Origin: Planctomycetota bacterium
GTDB lineage: Bacteria > Planctomycetota > Planctomycetia > Pirellulales > Pirellulaceae
Reading direction: 5' to 3'
DNA length: 32,612 nt
NCBI GenBank assembly: GCA_003671195.1
Contig: QWPJ01000043.1
Location: 1 to 32,612 of the forward strand
Part shown: positions 7,317 to 16,175 of the stretch, in pieces
Position numbering within the stretch: position 1 is the stretch's first letter
How the letters are laid out: every line of letters begins with the position of its first letter
The notes under the pieces: generated by a model
What the model was told of the DNA's origin: nothing
What the model saw: only the letters and a program-made list of their open reading frames with translations
The model's database searches: none
Position numbers and translations under genes: made by a program

Positions 7317-10151
7317 CTAGCTGCCAGCGATGGACTGCCAAGTGGATTTGGCGATCGTCAGTGCTTGGTCGATGTTCCCGGGAAGTTTCCCGCCGGCTTG
7401 GGCGAAGTCGGGTCGACCTCCGCCACTGCCTCCGACCGCTTCGGCTACGGGTGCGATCCACTTGCCCGCACTATATCCTTGGTCGACGAGGGATTGGCTC
7501 AATCCTGCGAGCAAAGTGACTTTGTCCTGATCGTGGGTTGCAAACAGAACCGCCACGGGCTTGGCTGACTTCTTGCGGATTTGATCGATCCACTGTCGCA
7601 TCATGGCGGTATTGGCGTTGGGTACACGAGCGACGATCACCAAGGTTTGGCCAACGGATTGGGCTGTTGCGATCAGTTGATCGACGTCCAGGTTGCTTGC
7701 GCTCGAAAGCTGCGCGAGTTGCTCATGGAGTTGGTGCTCTTCGGCCAGCAAGGCATCCATTCGACCGCCGACTTCGTCGAGCGAAACGTTCATCGCTCTA
7801 GCGGCCTGCTTCAGAGCGCTGCGAATATCTGCGTAAGCCGGCTTGGATGCCAGTGAGGATTTCTGTGAGGATTTTTGGCCCCCGACTTTCGCCGGAGGGG
7901 CTTCATTGCCACCTGCCGATGTAGCGATTTTTTTCAGTTTGCGAATAGCGCTGACAAGCTCGAGGGTCCGGGGTGCAAGTTGATCGATCGAGCAATCGAG
8001 TTTTTGGGCGACCAGGGCCGCTTGGGCTTCGATTTTGGCACGGTACTCAAGAGCCCTAGGGCCGGTCAAGGCGGTGATCCGTCGGACGCCTGCCGAGACG
8101 CTCTCATCGGTGAGGATTTCCAAGGTGCCGATTTCAGCGGTATTGCTCGCGTGGGTTCCGCCGCAGAGTTCGCGAGAAAAATCTCCCATGCTGACCATGC
8201 GGACTGGATCGGGGTACTTTTCTCCGAAGAGCATCATCGCACCGAGTTCGCGGGCTTGGGCTAGGGCAACGGTATCCCAGCGGATGTTTGCTCCTTGGGA
8301 AATTTTTTCGTTGGATAATCCCTCGATCAGCTTGAGGTCGTCGTCCGAGAGGGAGTCTTGGTGGCTGAAGTCGAATCGCAACCAATCCGAGTCCACTTTG
8401 CTCCCTTGCTGTTGGGCGTGTTTTCCGAGTCGCGACTGGAGAGCATGGTGCAGGACGTGGGTTGCCGAGTGGGCTCGGCGGATCGAGTTGCGACGATTCT
8501 CGTCGACCGAGGCTTGGACGGTTTCGCCTTCCTTGAGGGTGCCTGAGAGCATGCGTCCAAAATGGACGATCAAGTCGCCGCTTTTCTGCGTGTCGGTGAC
8601 TTCAAAGTTGCCGTTGGTGGTTTGCAGTTTACCGGTATCACCTACTTGTCCACCGCTCTCTGCGTAGAAGGGGGAGCGATCCAAGACGATGCGGAGCATC
8701 TCAGCTTGGGTGTCGTTCGAGACGGAGCTGACGAGACGATCGTCCTTGGGTTTCCCGACGATGACCCCTTTGATCTGGGCTGGAGTTTGGGAGGTGGTAT
8801 ATCCGAGAAACTCCGATTGGTGCAGAGCCTCTTTGAGTGTTTCGATCGGGCCGGTTTCGAACAGTTCGACGGTTCCACCGCCGCTGACGTCACCGTGCCT
8901 GAGCATCGCTTCGCGGTATCCATCCCAATCGAAGGAGTATCCTCGTTCGGCGGAGATCTGTTGGAAGAGTTCTGGTGGAACTCCGTGGGTTTGGTAGAGC
9001 GTAGCGGCTTCGGCGCCATCGACCATGGTGCTCCCTTTGCCGGCCATTTCATCGAACAATCGGTCGATGCGTTCGAGTCCCGACCCGATGGTAGCAAAGA
9101 AGTCGGCTTCCTCGCGCTTCATGACCGCAGCGACGCGGTCGGTGGTATCGGAGAGTTCTGGATAGGAACCTTTCATCATTTGGGCGACGATCGGGACGAG
9201 TTGATGGAGGAACGGATCCCTCATACCGAGTTGATGACCGTCCAGAACAGCGCGTCGCAGGAGTCGTTTGATGACGTAGCGAGCTTTTTTCGGTCCGGGA
9301 TAAACGTTTTCGTGGATGGCAAAGCTACAGGCTCGGACGTGGTCGGTGATCCGACGCAGGCGACGGCCATCGTCGCTTTCGTAAGCGTATTTCACGCCAC
9401 AAACTTCGGCGGCCGCTTGGACGATCGGCATGAGGATATCGATATGGAAGTTCGTCGGTACGCCTTGCAGGACGCTTGCGGCCCGTTCCAATCCCATTCC
9501 TGTATCGATGTTCTTGCTCGGCAAGGGTCGTAGGTTATTCGGTGGTTCTCCGACGCGATTGAACTGGGTGAAGACCAGATTCCAGATCTCGACGGTCTTG
9601 CCCCCTTCGAGGGTGTAGTAGATTTCCGAGCAAGGTCCGCAGACTCCATCGGGGCCTTGGCTCGGAGCGCTGGCTGGCCAGAAGTTATCCGCTTCGTCCA
9701 TCCGGGTGATTCGCGAGGTGGGCAAACCAATTTTTTCGTTCCAAATCTTGGCCGCTTCGTCGTCGTCTTTGTAGACGGTGATGGTCAATCGATCCGGATC
9801 GATCCCGAACCATTTCTTGTCCGTAAGGAGTTCCCATGCCCAAGCGATCGCTTCGGCCTTGAAGTAGTCACCGAAGCTGAAGTTGCCTAGCATTTCGAAG
9901 AATGTATGGTGGTAGGCAGTCCTACCGACATTGTCGATATCGCCTGTGCGCAAGCATTTTTGGCAAGTCGTCGCGCGTGTGTAATCGAGTTTGACTTTTC
10001 CGAGAAAATGGTCCTTGAACTGATTCATGCCTGCTGGCGTGAAGAGGACCGACGGATCCCAAGTTGGGACCAACACATCGCTGGCTTGGCGATGATGACC
10101 CTTGGACTCAAAGAACGCTAGGTACTTCTCTCGCAACTCGTCAGTTTTCAT
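7317..10151 (-). CDS. alaS: Alanyl-tRNA synthetase
   Basis: A 944-residue class II synthetase that charges tRNA-Ala. The catalytic domain begins ELREKYLAFFESKGH with motif 1 around FTPAGMNQFKD and motif 2 near RTAYHHTFFEMLGNFSFGDY. The editing domain has the zinc/active-site pair H561-SAT-H565 and C663-GGT-H667, so proofreading of Ser/Gly-tRNA should be intact. The C-Ala region ends with a GSGGGRPDFAQAGG motif. It is longer than E. coli AlaRS (876); a Gly/Lys/Ser-rich insert (GGNEAPPAKVGGQKSSQKSS) just before the C-Ala coiled coil explains part of this. It heads the alaS-tsaB pair. A 19-bp palindrome lies 26-44 bases upstream of the start. Confidence 0.98.
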   Translation of the reverse strand: MKTDELREKYLAFFESKGHHRQASDVLVPTWDPSVLFTPAGMNQFKDHFLGKVKLDYTRATTCQKCLRTGDIDNVGRTAYHHTFFEMLGNFSFGDYFKAEAIAWAWELLTDKKWFGIDPDRLTITVYKDDDEAAKIWNEKIGLPTSRITRMDEADNFWPASAPSQGPDGVCGPCSEIYYTLEGGKTVEIWNLVFTQFNRVGEPPNNLRPLPSKNIDTGMGLERAASVLQGVPTNFHIDILMPIVQAAAEVCGVKYAYESDDGRRLRRITDHVRACSFAIHENVYPGPKKARYVIKRLLRRAVLDGHQLGMRDPFLHQLVPIVAQMMKGSYPELSDTTDRVAAVMKREEADFFATIGSGLERIDRLFDEMAGKGSTMVDGAEAATLYQTHGVPPELFQQISAERGYSFDWDGYREAMLRHGDVSGGGTVELFETGPIETLKEALHQSEFLGYTTSQTPAQIKGVIVGKPKDDRLVSSVSNDTQAEMLRIVLDRSPFYAESGGQVGDTGKLQTTNGNFEVTDTQKSGDLIVHFGRMLSGTLKEGETVQASVDENRRNSIRRAHSATHVLHHALQSRLGKHAQQQGSKVDSDWLRFDFSHQDSLSDDDLKLIEGLSNEKISQGANIRWDTVALAQARELGAMMLFGEKYPDPVRMVSMGDFSRELCGGTHASNTAEIGTLEILTDESVSAGVRRITALTGPRALEYRAKIEAQAALVAQKLDCSIDQLAPRTLELVSAIRKLKKIATSAGGNEAPPAKVGGQKSSQKSSLASKPAYADIRSALKQAARAMNVSLDEVGGRMDALLAEEHQLHEQLAQLSSASNLDVDQLIATAQSVGQTLVIVARVPNANTAMMRQWIDQIRKKSAKPVAVLFATHDQDKVTLLAGLSQSLVDQGYSAGKWIAPVAEAVGGSGGGRPDFAQAGGKLPGNIDQALTIAKSTWQSIAGS

Positions 10152-10176
10152 AATTTTGGATCGTTTGATGGAAGCT

Positions 10177-10195
10177 GAGGTCCGAGTCGGACCTC
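10177..10195. promoter_or_regulatory. Perfect 19-bp palindrome between alaS and the permease gene
   Basis: GAGGTCCGAGTCGGACCTC has 9-bp arms around a central G. It sits 26 bases before the alaS start and about 125 before the permease start. It could be an operator or a leader hairpin. E. coli AlaRS represses its own gene through a palindrome at its promoter, but shared use of this site is only a guess. Confidence 0.45.
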
Positions 10196-10320
10196 GTGGG
10201 CCGCAAATAATGGCCTAAATTTACCCTCAATTGGTCCCTTCGCGTAGTCCTGCTAAGCCCAGGAACCGTTACGATATTTCTCAAATTTGTATGGGTTCGC
10301 TCGTCGATAAGGTGATTGCT

Positions 10321-12066
10321 ATGTCCTGGGAATCGATCCAAGCTCGTTTGCTTCGACGAAAAACGCTCGCTCAGATCGACCAGGAATACGAAAACCAATC
10401 CGCCGAGGCGCTCGTCCGTAGCCTGACCCTCTTTGACCTGACCTGTTTTGGAATCGCTGCGGTCATCGGTGCGGGAGCCTTTACGACCATTGGACGGGCT
10501 TCGTTTGACGGTGGGCCTGCAATCTCGCTGCTGTTTGTCATCACGGCTGTCGCATGTCTCTTTTCGGCTTTGTGCTACGCACAGTTCGCATCGAGTATCC
10601 CGACAAGTGGGAGCGCCTATACCTACGCGTTTGTGGCCTTCGGGGAACTGACGGCTTGGATGATCGGATGGAACTTATTGATGGAGTACGCGATCGGCAA
10701 CAGCGTCCTTGCGTTCGCTTGGTCGAGTTACTTTGTCAACCTTCTCGAAGGTATGCAAGGTTGGCTGTCGGGATTCGGATGGGGTTTTCAGATCCCTCAA
10801 TGGCTGGTCCAGGACTACTACAGTTCTGCGCGGGCTCCGGCCCAGTGGGCTGCGGTCCAAGCGGCCAACGGCGTTGCGAGTGAGGAGCTCCAAAGGCACC
10901 TTCAAGCTTGGGAAACGGCTCCGAGCCTCGGCGGTCTGAAATTGATTCTCGACCTGCCTGCAATCGTGGTCAACGTCCTGATTACGGCTCTTGTCATCGT
11001 CGGGATTCACGAATCGAAAAAAGTCAGCAACGCGATGGTCTTGCTGAAAATGGCTGTCGTGATGCTGGTTGTTTTGGTCGGAGCGTTCTACATCAAACCG
11101 AGCAACTGGAGTCCCTTTGCGCCGAATGGACTCGAGGGTGTTTTCAAAGGGATCGCCGGTGTCTTCTTCGCCTACATCGGATTCGATGCGATCTCGACGA
11201 CCGCCGAGGAGTGCAAGAATGCTCAGCGCGATATTCCTCGCGCGACGTTGCTGACGTTGCTGCTATGCACGGTCATCTACATCATCCTCTCGTTTACCCT
11301 GACCGGTATGGTCTCGTATAAGGAGCTCGATGTCGACGATCCGCTTGCGTATGTCTTCGAGAAGATTGGTTTACCCTCCTTGGTTGGCATCATTTCGCTC
11401 AGCGCCGTGATCGCAACGACGAGTGTCTTTCTGGTCTTTCAACTTGGCCAACCGAGAATCTTCATGAGCATGGCCCGCGATGGGCTTCTCCCAAAGCCTT
11501 TTGCATCGATCCACCCGAGATTTAAAACCCCTGCCTTCTCGTCGGTCATTACCGGGGTGATGGTCGCTTTACCAACGCTTTTTTTCAATTCCCAGTTCGT
11601 CACCGACCTGGCCTCCATCGGCACACTGTTTGCATTTATGCTCGTGTGCGGAGGGATCCTCGTCTCGGGAAGCACCAACCCCGATTCGAAGGGATTCCGG
11701 GTCCCTAAGTTGCCTGGCCAAGTCCTCTTGCCGCTGTGCTTTGTCGCTTACTGTTTGATCTTGCCGAAGCTTCCCGACAATCACCAATTGGGTGGGGACT
11801 GGATCCCAGATGGCAATTTTCACTACGATCGAATCCCCTATGCGATCTTCCTGTCGGTATTCTTGGGGCTATCGGCTGCTGCCGTGCGATACCGTTGGTC
11901 GGCCATCCCCGTCCTAGGGGTGGTTGTCAATCTTTACCTGATAGCGGGACTCGGAGCGGCCAACTGGATTCGTTTCGGCATATGGTGCGCGATCGGACTG
12001 CTGGTCTACGCTCTGTATGGCTACCACCACAGCCGACGCCGAAGCGAGAGCGTAAGCTCGTCATGA
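10321..12066 (+). CDS. APC-superfamily amino acid permease (cationic amino acid transporter type)
   Basis: A 581-residue integral membrane transporter of the APC superfamily, closest in look to bacterial YfnA/CAT permeases. The N-terminal helix has GIAAVIGAGAFTTIGRAS, the family's substrate-binding bend, and FAYIGFDAISTTAEECKN with QRDIPRA is the conserved loop after TM6. About 12-14 membrane segments can be followed, and the C-terminus is short and Arg/Ser-rich. ATG at 10321 is chosen for the AAGGTGA about nine bases upstream; the frame is also open to an ATG at 10291 and a TTG at 10231. Its end overlaps the convergent universal stress gene by six bases. The exact amino acid carried cannot be told. 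Confidence 0.9.
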   Translation: MSWESIQARLLRRKTLAQIDQEYENQSAEALVRSLTLFDLTCFGIAAVIGAGAFTTIGRASFDGGPAISLLFVITAVACLFSALCYAQFASSIPTSGSAYTYAFVAFGELTAWMIGWNLLMEYAIGNSVLAFAWSSYFVNLLEGMQGWLSGFGWGFQIPQWLVQDYYSSARAPAQWAAVQAANGVASEELQRHLQAWETAPSLGGLKLILDLPAIVVNVLITALVIVGIHESKKVSNAMVLLKMAVVMLVVLVGAFYIKPSNWSPFAPNGLEGVFKGIAGVFFAYIGFDAISTTAEECKNAQRDIPRATLLTLLLCTVIYIILSFTLTGMVSYKELDVDDPLAYVFEKIGLPSLVGIISLSAVIATTSVFLVFQLGQPRIFMSMARDGLLPKPFASIHPRFKTPAFSSVITGVMVALPTLFFNSQFVTDLASIGTLFAFMLVCGGILVSGSTNPDSKGFRVPKLPGQVLLPLCFVAYCLILPKLPDNHQLGGDWIPDGNFHYDRIPYAIFLSVFLGLSAAAVRYRWSAIPVLGVVVNLYLIAGLGAANWIRFGIWCAIGLLVYALYGYHHSRRRSESVSSS

Positions 12067-12501
12067 GTCGCTAATCTTGATCACCAGTACCGGAACGTGC
12101 GCAAAACGTACCACGCGCTCTGCAACACTTCCCAGGACCAATCGACTGATCCCGCTGCGGCCGTGCGATGGAATTACGATCAGGTCCGCACCGATGCTCT
12201 TGGCTCGCTCGACGCAAGTTAAACCAGGATCACCGATCATCACTTCCTTGGAGCACTGAGCAAACCGAGGGTCGGCGAATTCCTCATCGAGCGCTTTTTG
12301 TGTGTACTCGAGGCGGACTTGATCATCGATCGCCTCGACGGGGAATCCCTCGGGGGCTAAGGGTATGAAAGTCGGGAGTACATGCAGGATGTGGACTTGG
12401 GAAGGTGAATCGGCGATCGATAACGCCTTTTCTACCGCGACTCGCGAATGCGCAGAGAAATCATAAGGGACCAGAACCGCTTTGCTAATCGACCATGCCA
12501 T
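12061..12501 (-). CDS. Universal stress protein, UspA family
   Basis: A 146-residue single-domain UspA protein. It begins AVLVPYDFSAHSRVAVEKAL, the typical first strand and helix, and carries the nucleotide-binding loop SHGRSGISRLVLGSVAE followed by VPVLVIK. This suggests the ATP-binding kind. ATG at 12501 is favoured over the frame's upstream start at 12558 because AAGGTGG lies a few bases before it. The stop codon overlaps the permease stop on the opposite strand. The region up to 12749 contains no other gene; it has a small inverted repeat (GTTTGG/CCAAAC, 12691-12709) ahead of the next gene. Confidence 0.9.
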   Translation of the reverse strand: MAWSISKAVLVPYDFSAHSRVAVEKALSIADSPSQVHILHVLPTFIPLAPEGFPVEAIDDQVRLEYTQKALDEEFADPRFAQCSKEVMIGDPGLTCVERAKSIGADLIVIPSHGRSGISRLVLGSVAERVVRFAHVPVLVIKISDS

Positions 12502-12749
12502 GGTTACCACCTTTTGGGTACGAGAGTACAGAACCCAGAGGATTGCATCGCTATGCATTCTTTACGGGCTGATGATTCCATTCTACGCAGTTGGGGGTTT
12601 GCAGAGGGGATCGTTCCCGAAGAGTTTGTGCGAAAATCATCCGAAGCGATATTCTTGCTTTGATGAGCCGCTCGTATACGATGACGGTTTGTTTGGAAGT
12701 AAACCAAACGCTCCGTTGAATCCTCTCGTTTCCTTAAAGGTGTTTTGCA

Positions 12750-13757
12750 ATGCGATCATTCCGACAACGTCTTGAGCGGTTCGCCGCAACATGTCCATTC
12801 CCCAGCATTGGCAAGACTGCCCGCATCGTGGCTACTTGCTCAACCTCCATGCTTCTGGGGGCCGCATGTGTCCTTGCCCAGGACCTGCCTTCGGTCGATA
12901 AGATCACGGCGATGAAATTGTTCGAGGTCCCTAGCTACTGCGAGGGAGTCGTGTTCGATCACGATGGAAAAGGCTACATCTCGTGGGATAAAACGCTTAC
13001 CGAGTTCCAGCTCGATGGAACCCATCGAGATTTTGCAGTCACCGGGGCTCCAAACGGACACAAAGTCCTGGCCGACGGAACCCATTTGGTCTGCGATGCA
13101 AGTCAGCATGCGGTGCTCCATCTAGATCGCGATGGAAAACCTCTGGCTCCTGCATCCAAAGAATGCGATGGCAAGCCTCTGCGAGGTCCTAACGATTTGA
13201 CTCTCGATCCCCAAGGTGGCTTCTACTTTACCGACCCGGGCGAATCGGGCAAAGATAAACTTATCGGCACCATTCATTATGTCGACACCGCAGGCAAAAC
13301 CCATTTGGTCGCCTCGGGTCTGGCCTTTCCAAACGGCATCGTGCTTACCCAAGATGGCAAGCGGTTGCTCGTCGGTGAGAGTCAATTCAATCGCGTCCTT
13401 GAATACCCTGTTCTTTCCCAGGGCAAAGTCGGGCCGATGAAGGTCTTTGCAGACCTACCCAAAAATCCTAGCGGAAAATGGGAAGACAACCAGCCCGACG
13501 GTATGTGCTCGGACGCCAAAGGGAACCTGTACGTTGCCCATTATGGAATGCAACAAGTCCAAGTCCTCGATCCTTCTGGCAAGTTGCTCAGGTCCTATCC
13601 AGGTGGCAATCGCCTGACGAGCAATGTCGCATTTGGAGGCCCTAAGCATGACCAGCTTTTTGTCACCGGTGCGATTCAGGCCGATGGCAAACCCGGTGCG
13701 GTATTTCGATTGGACCTAGGGATCCCCGGCCGAGTGATCCTACCGACGAAAAAATAA
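12750..13757 (+). CDS. Exported SMP-30/gluconolactonase-like beta-propeller protein
   Basis: A 335-residue protein with an N-terminal signal peptide (MLLGAACVLAQDLP, cleavage after about residue 43) and a six-bladed propeller of the SMP-30/gluconolactonase/LRE-like family. The metal and substrate residues of the family can be aligned: E65 (CEGVVFD), N148 (GPNDLTLDP), N195 (FPNGIVLTQDG) and D250 (QPDGMCSD). It probably hydrolyses a lactone in the periplasm. AAAGGTG about eight bases before the ATG supports the start. A symmetric terminator follows. Substrate unknown. Confidence 0.88.
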   Translation: MRSFRQRLERFAATCPFPSIGKTARIVATCSTSMLLGAACVLAQDLPSVDKITAMKLFEVPSYCEGVVFDHDGKGYISWDKTLTEFQLDGTHRDFAVTGAPNGHKVLADGTHLVCDASQHAVLHLDRDGKPLAPASKECDGKPLRGPNDLTLDPQGGFYFTDPGESGKDKLIGTIHYVDTAGKTHLVASGLAFPNGIVLTQDGKRLLVGESQFNRVLEYPVLSQGKVGPMKVFADLPKNPSGKWEDNQPDGMCSDAKGNLYVAHYGMQQVQVLDPSGKLLRSYPGGNRLTSNVAFGGPKHDQLFVTGAIQADGKPGAVFRLDLGIPGRVILPTKK

Positions 13758-13768
13758 ACTTTGCTTCT

Positions 13769-13791
13769 TCGGTGTTTCAAACACCGATTTT
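13769..13791. terminator. Rho-independent terminator between converging genes
   Basis: A perfect hairpin with arms TCGGTGTTT (13769-13777) and AAACACCGA (13779-13787), then TTTT on the plus strand. It sits in the 40-base gap between the SMP-30-like gene and hisG, so it mainly ends the plus-strand transcript; the minus-strand U-run is weak. Confidence 0.75.
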
Positions 13792-13797
13792 GGGTAC

Positions 13798-14679
13798 TCA
13801 GCCGCTGGGATTTTGATCCAGGCGGCAGTTGTTGATCGAGAACTCCAAGATCGCAATCGCTCCGATCTGCTCGAGGCGTTCCATGATCGTGATGACCTCC
13901 TTGCGCTTGACCATCGCTCGAACAGCGCACCAGTTGGGATCCTCCAAGCTGTTGACTGTCGGGGAGGTAAACCCAGGGGTGATCGCCTCGGCCTGCGACA
14001 ACTTTGCCCGGGGGATGTTGTACTCTAGGAGCGAATAATCGCGGGCGATGACGACCCCTTCGAGCCTTCGAACAATCCGATCTGCAGTGGCTAGATCTCG
14101 ACATTTTGGACTTTGGATCAAGACCGTCTCGTACTCGCCGATGATGTCGAGGATTCTTAATTGGTTTGCCGCGAGCGTACTGCCGGTTTCGACCAAATCG
14201 ACGATCGCATCGGCCACCCCCAGCGAGATCATGATCTCGACCGATCCGTTCAATCCCACCAAATGAACCGGCGCGGAGTGTTTGTTCAAGTACCGCTCGG
14301 TTGTCCTTGGGAAACTCGTTGCGACTCGCTTGCCCGCCAAATCGCTTGCCGATTGGATGTTGCCATGCAAGGGCACGCATACAGCCAATTTGCATCGACC
14401 CACCCCAAGTTTCATTCGGACATCGATCTGTGCAAGGGCCTCCTCGACCAAATCGCTTCCGGTGATTCCCAGATCGATCGCACCTTCGGCGCACAGGGTC
14501 GGAATATCGTCGGTTCGGAGAAATGTAATGTCGGCAGCAAGCCCACTGACCCGCGCAAATAGGGCGCGCTCTTGGCGACGGAAGTTCAGTCCTGCCTGGA
14601 GCAACAGTTCGGTGGCCAATTCGCTTAAGCGGCCTTTGCTCGGTATCCCAATTCTCAACATGTTGTCGCTTAAACTCAT
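13798..14679 (-). CDS. hisG: ATP phosphoribosyltransferase, long form
   Basis: A 293-residue HisG that joins ATP and PRPP in the first step of histidine synthesis. LRIGIPSKGRL opens the catalytic domain, GITGSDLVEE and the PRPP loop DLVETGSTL follow, and the final ~75 residues form the regulatory ACT-like domain of the long form, which allows histidine feedback without HisZ. The ATG overlaps the hisE stop by four bases (ATGA), a sign of translational coupling. It converges on the SMP-30-like gene. The remaining his genes are not here. Confidence 0.96.
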   Translation of the reverse strand: MSLSDNMLRIGIPSKGRLSELATELLLQAGLNFRRQERALFARVSGLAADITFLRTDDIPTLCAEGAIDLGITGSDLVEEALAQIDVRMKLGVGRCKLAVCVPLHGNIQSASDLAGKRVATSFPRTTERYLNKHSAPVHLVGLNGSVEIMISLGVADAIVDLVETGSTLAANQLRILDIIGEYETVLIQSPKCRDLATADRIVRRLEGVVIARDYSLLEYNIPRAKLSQAEAITPGFTSPTVNSLEDPNWCAVRAMVKRKEVITIMERLEQIGAIAILEFSINNCRLDQNPSG

Positions 14680-15023
14680 TGCCCTTGCTGCTCCTTTTGG
14701 CGATTCTGTTTTTCCACGATCCCTGATACCCCTTCGCGGCGTTCAAGTTCGGCTCGCAGTTGCTCGACGGTGATCTGTCGCGTTGCGAGGATGACCCACA
14801 GATGGTAGAGCACATCGCAAGCTTCCTTGACCAGGTGGTCACGACCGGCGGGGCCTTCCTCGCGGGCCGAATCGACGAGTTCAAAGACCTCCTCGGCGAG
14901 CTTGCCCCCCATCTTGGACAATCCACCTTGGATCAACTTGGTCGTATACGAACCCTCGGGCAACTCCTCGGCTCGGAGGTGTAGTTGCGTCATCAAGCGG
15001 TCTAGAATATCCGTGGACATCAT
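14676..15023 (-). CDS. hisE: Phosphoribosyl-ATP pyrophosphohydrolase
   Basis: A 115-residue HisE that hydrolyses phosphoribosyl-ATP, the second histidine step, in an all-alpha MazG-like fold. SYTTKLIQGG is followed by KLAEEVFELV and the motif KEACDVLYHLWV, which carry the acidic metal ligands. Two adjacent ATG codons (15023 and 15020) are both possible starts. It lies upstream of hisG with a 4-base overlap, so the substrate flows from the second gene to the first. It diverges from miaA across about 170 bases. Confidence 0.95.
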   Translation of the reverse strand: MMSTDILDRLMTQLHLRAEELPEGSYTTKLIQGGLSKMGGKLAEEVFELVDSAREEGPAGRDHLVKEACDVLYHLWVILATRQITVEQLRAELERREGVSGIVEKQNRQKEQQGQ

Positions 15024-15194
15024 GAAAAAAGCGCCGAAGCCGAAAAGGACAACCCAGACAACAGAAAACCCTGCGTCCCCGGGTCGAATATCCTAGGCAT
15101 TTAGGGGGTATTTGTCGATTCCAAGTGGTTGCCAAGTCCCTATAACATGAGGAAACCTTGCCGCTGCCTTTTCGCTTTCGCGATCGATCTGCCG

Positions 15195-16175
15195 ATGAAC
15201 TCCGAAACCCACGTGCTCGCCGATTGGATTGTTCCCCCTCTGGACAACGTCGTGTACCTGACTGGACCGACCGGTTCGGGCAAAACCCAAGTCGCCCTCG
15301 AGCTTGCTGAATCTCTGGAAGCCGAAATCGTGTCGGTCGATTCGATGGCCGTTTACAAAGGCATGGACATCGGGACGGCCAAGCCGAGCATCGAAGCCCG
15401 CGAGAAGATCCCCCATCACTTGATCGATATCGTCGATCCGACGCACGATTACAGCGTTTCGGAGTTTCTTCAGGAATCCCACTCTCAGGTCGCAAAGATA
15501 CAAAGCCGTGGGAAAAACGTGCTATTGGTCGGCGGAACGCCTCTGTATCTGAAATCTTTGATTTGCGGTTTCTTCCAAGGCCCACCGGCCGATTGGGATT
15601 TTCGCAAGGCTGTCGACGAGGAGGTCCAGTCGGTGGGAATCCAAGCCCTCGCCGAGCGACTCAAGCAGGTCGACCCGCTTTCGGCTCATCGGATACTCCC
15701 TGGCGATCAACGGCGCATGGTTCGGGCCCTGGAGGTCGCCAAACTGACCGGAAAACCTCTTAGCCACTGGCAGACTCAATTCGAACGCTTCGTCGTACCG
15801 GCCAAGAGCCAGGCGTTTGTTCTCGGTTGGGAACGATCGGTCCTGCACCATCGGGTCGCACACCGCGTCGATCGGATGCTCTGCGAGGGGCTTGTCGATG
15901 AAGTCTCCGCGCTGCGTGCACGCTACGGAATCCTCGGCCGAACCGCCTCCCAAGCCGTCGGCTATAAGGAACCGATCGAGTATCTCACAGGCTCGATCAC
16001 TTGGGACACCATGAAAGAGAAAATCACCGTGCACACCCGGCAGTTCGTAAGACGCCAGGAGATATGGTTTCGATCCATGCCGGGCATTCAACGGCTGGAA
16101 TTGACTCATGACCAGGAGCTCGGCACGATCGCTTCGAAGATTCTCTCAGCGTTGGAAAATCGGCAAGTAGCCTAA
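15195..16175 (+). CDS. miaA: tRNA dimethylallyltransferase MiaA
   Basis: With this start, a 326-residue enzyme that adds a dimethylallyl group to A37 of tRNAs reading UNN codons. The Walker A GPTGSGKT (residues 24-31) follows a first beta strand, then SVDSMAVYKGMDIGTAKPS, LVGGTPLYLK and QAVGYKEPIEYL, all typical. The ATG at 15195 gives the most usual N-terminus. The frame is also open to ATG 15147 and TTG 15129. A weak promoter-like TTCCAA-16-TATAAC at 15119-15146 would place the RNA start between these and favours 15195. Its last 30 bases overlap the end of the convergent gene at 16146-17255. Confidence 0.93.
   Translation: MNSETHVLADWIVPPLDNVVYLTGPTGSGKTQVALELAESLEAEIVSVDSMAVYKGMDIGTAKPSIEAREKIPHHLIDIVDPTHDYSVSEFLQESHSQVAKIQSRGKNVLLVGGTPLYLKSLICGFFQGPPADWDFRKAVDEEVQSVGIQALAERLKQVDPLSAHRILPGDQRRMVRALEVAKLTGKPLSHWQTQFERFVVPAKSQAFVLGWERSVLHHRVAHRVDRMLCEGLVDEVSALRARYGILGRTASQAVGYKEPIEYLTGSITWDTMKEKITVHTRQFVRRQEIWFRSMPGIQRLELTHDQELGTIASKILSALENRQVA

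Noticed and set aside
8134..8667. Other long frames opposite or inside alaS
   Set aside because: All overlap the synthetase and show no domains or ribosome sites.
8562..9533. A 323-codon open frame on the plus strand inside alaS
   Set aside because: It is fully antisense to a conserved synthetase gene, its protein has no recognisable domain, and it mirrors the codon pattern of alaS.
12655..12677. Promoter-like TTCTTG and TATACG before the SMP-30-like gene
   Set aside because: Only the -10 half resembles consensus, so the call was not supportable.
13676..14926. A 416-codon minus-strand frame across hisG and hisE
   Set aside because: It is a different frame of the his genes, with Arg/Ser-rich sequence typical of a shadow.
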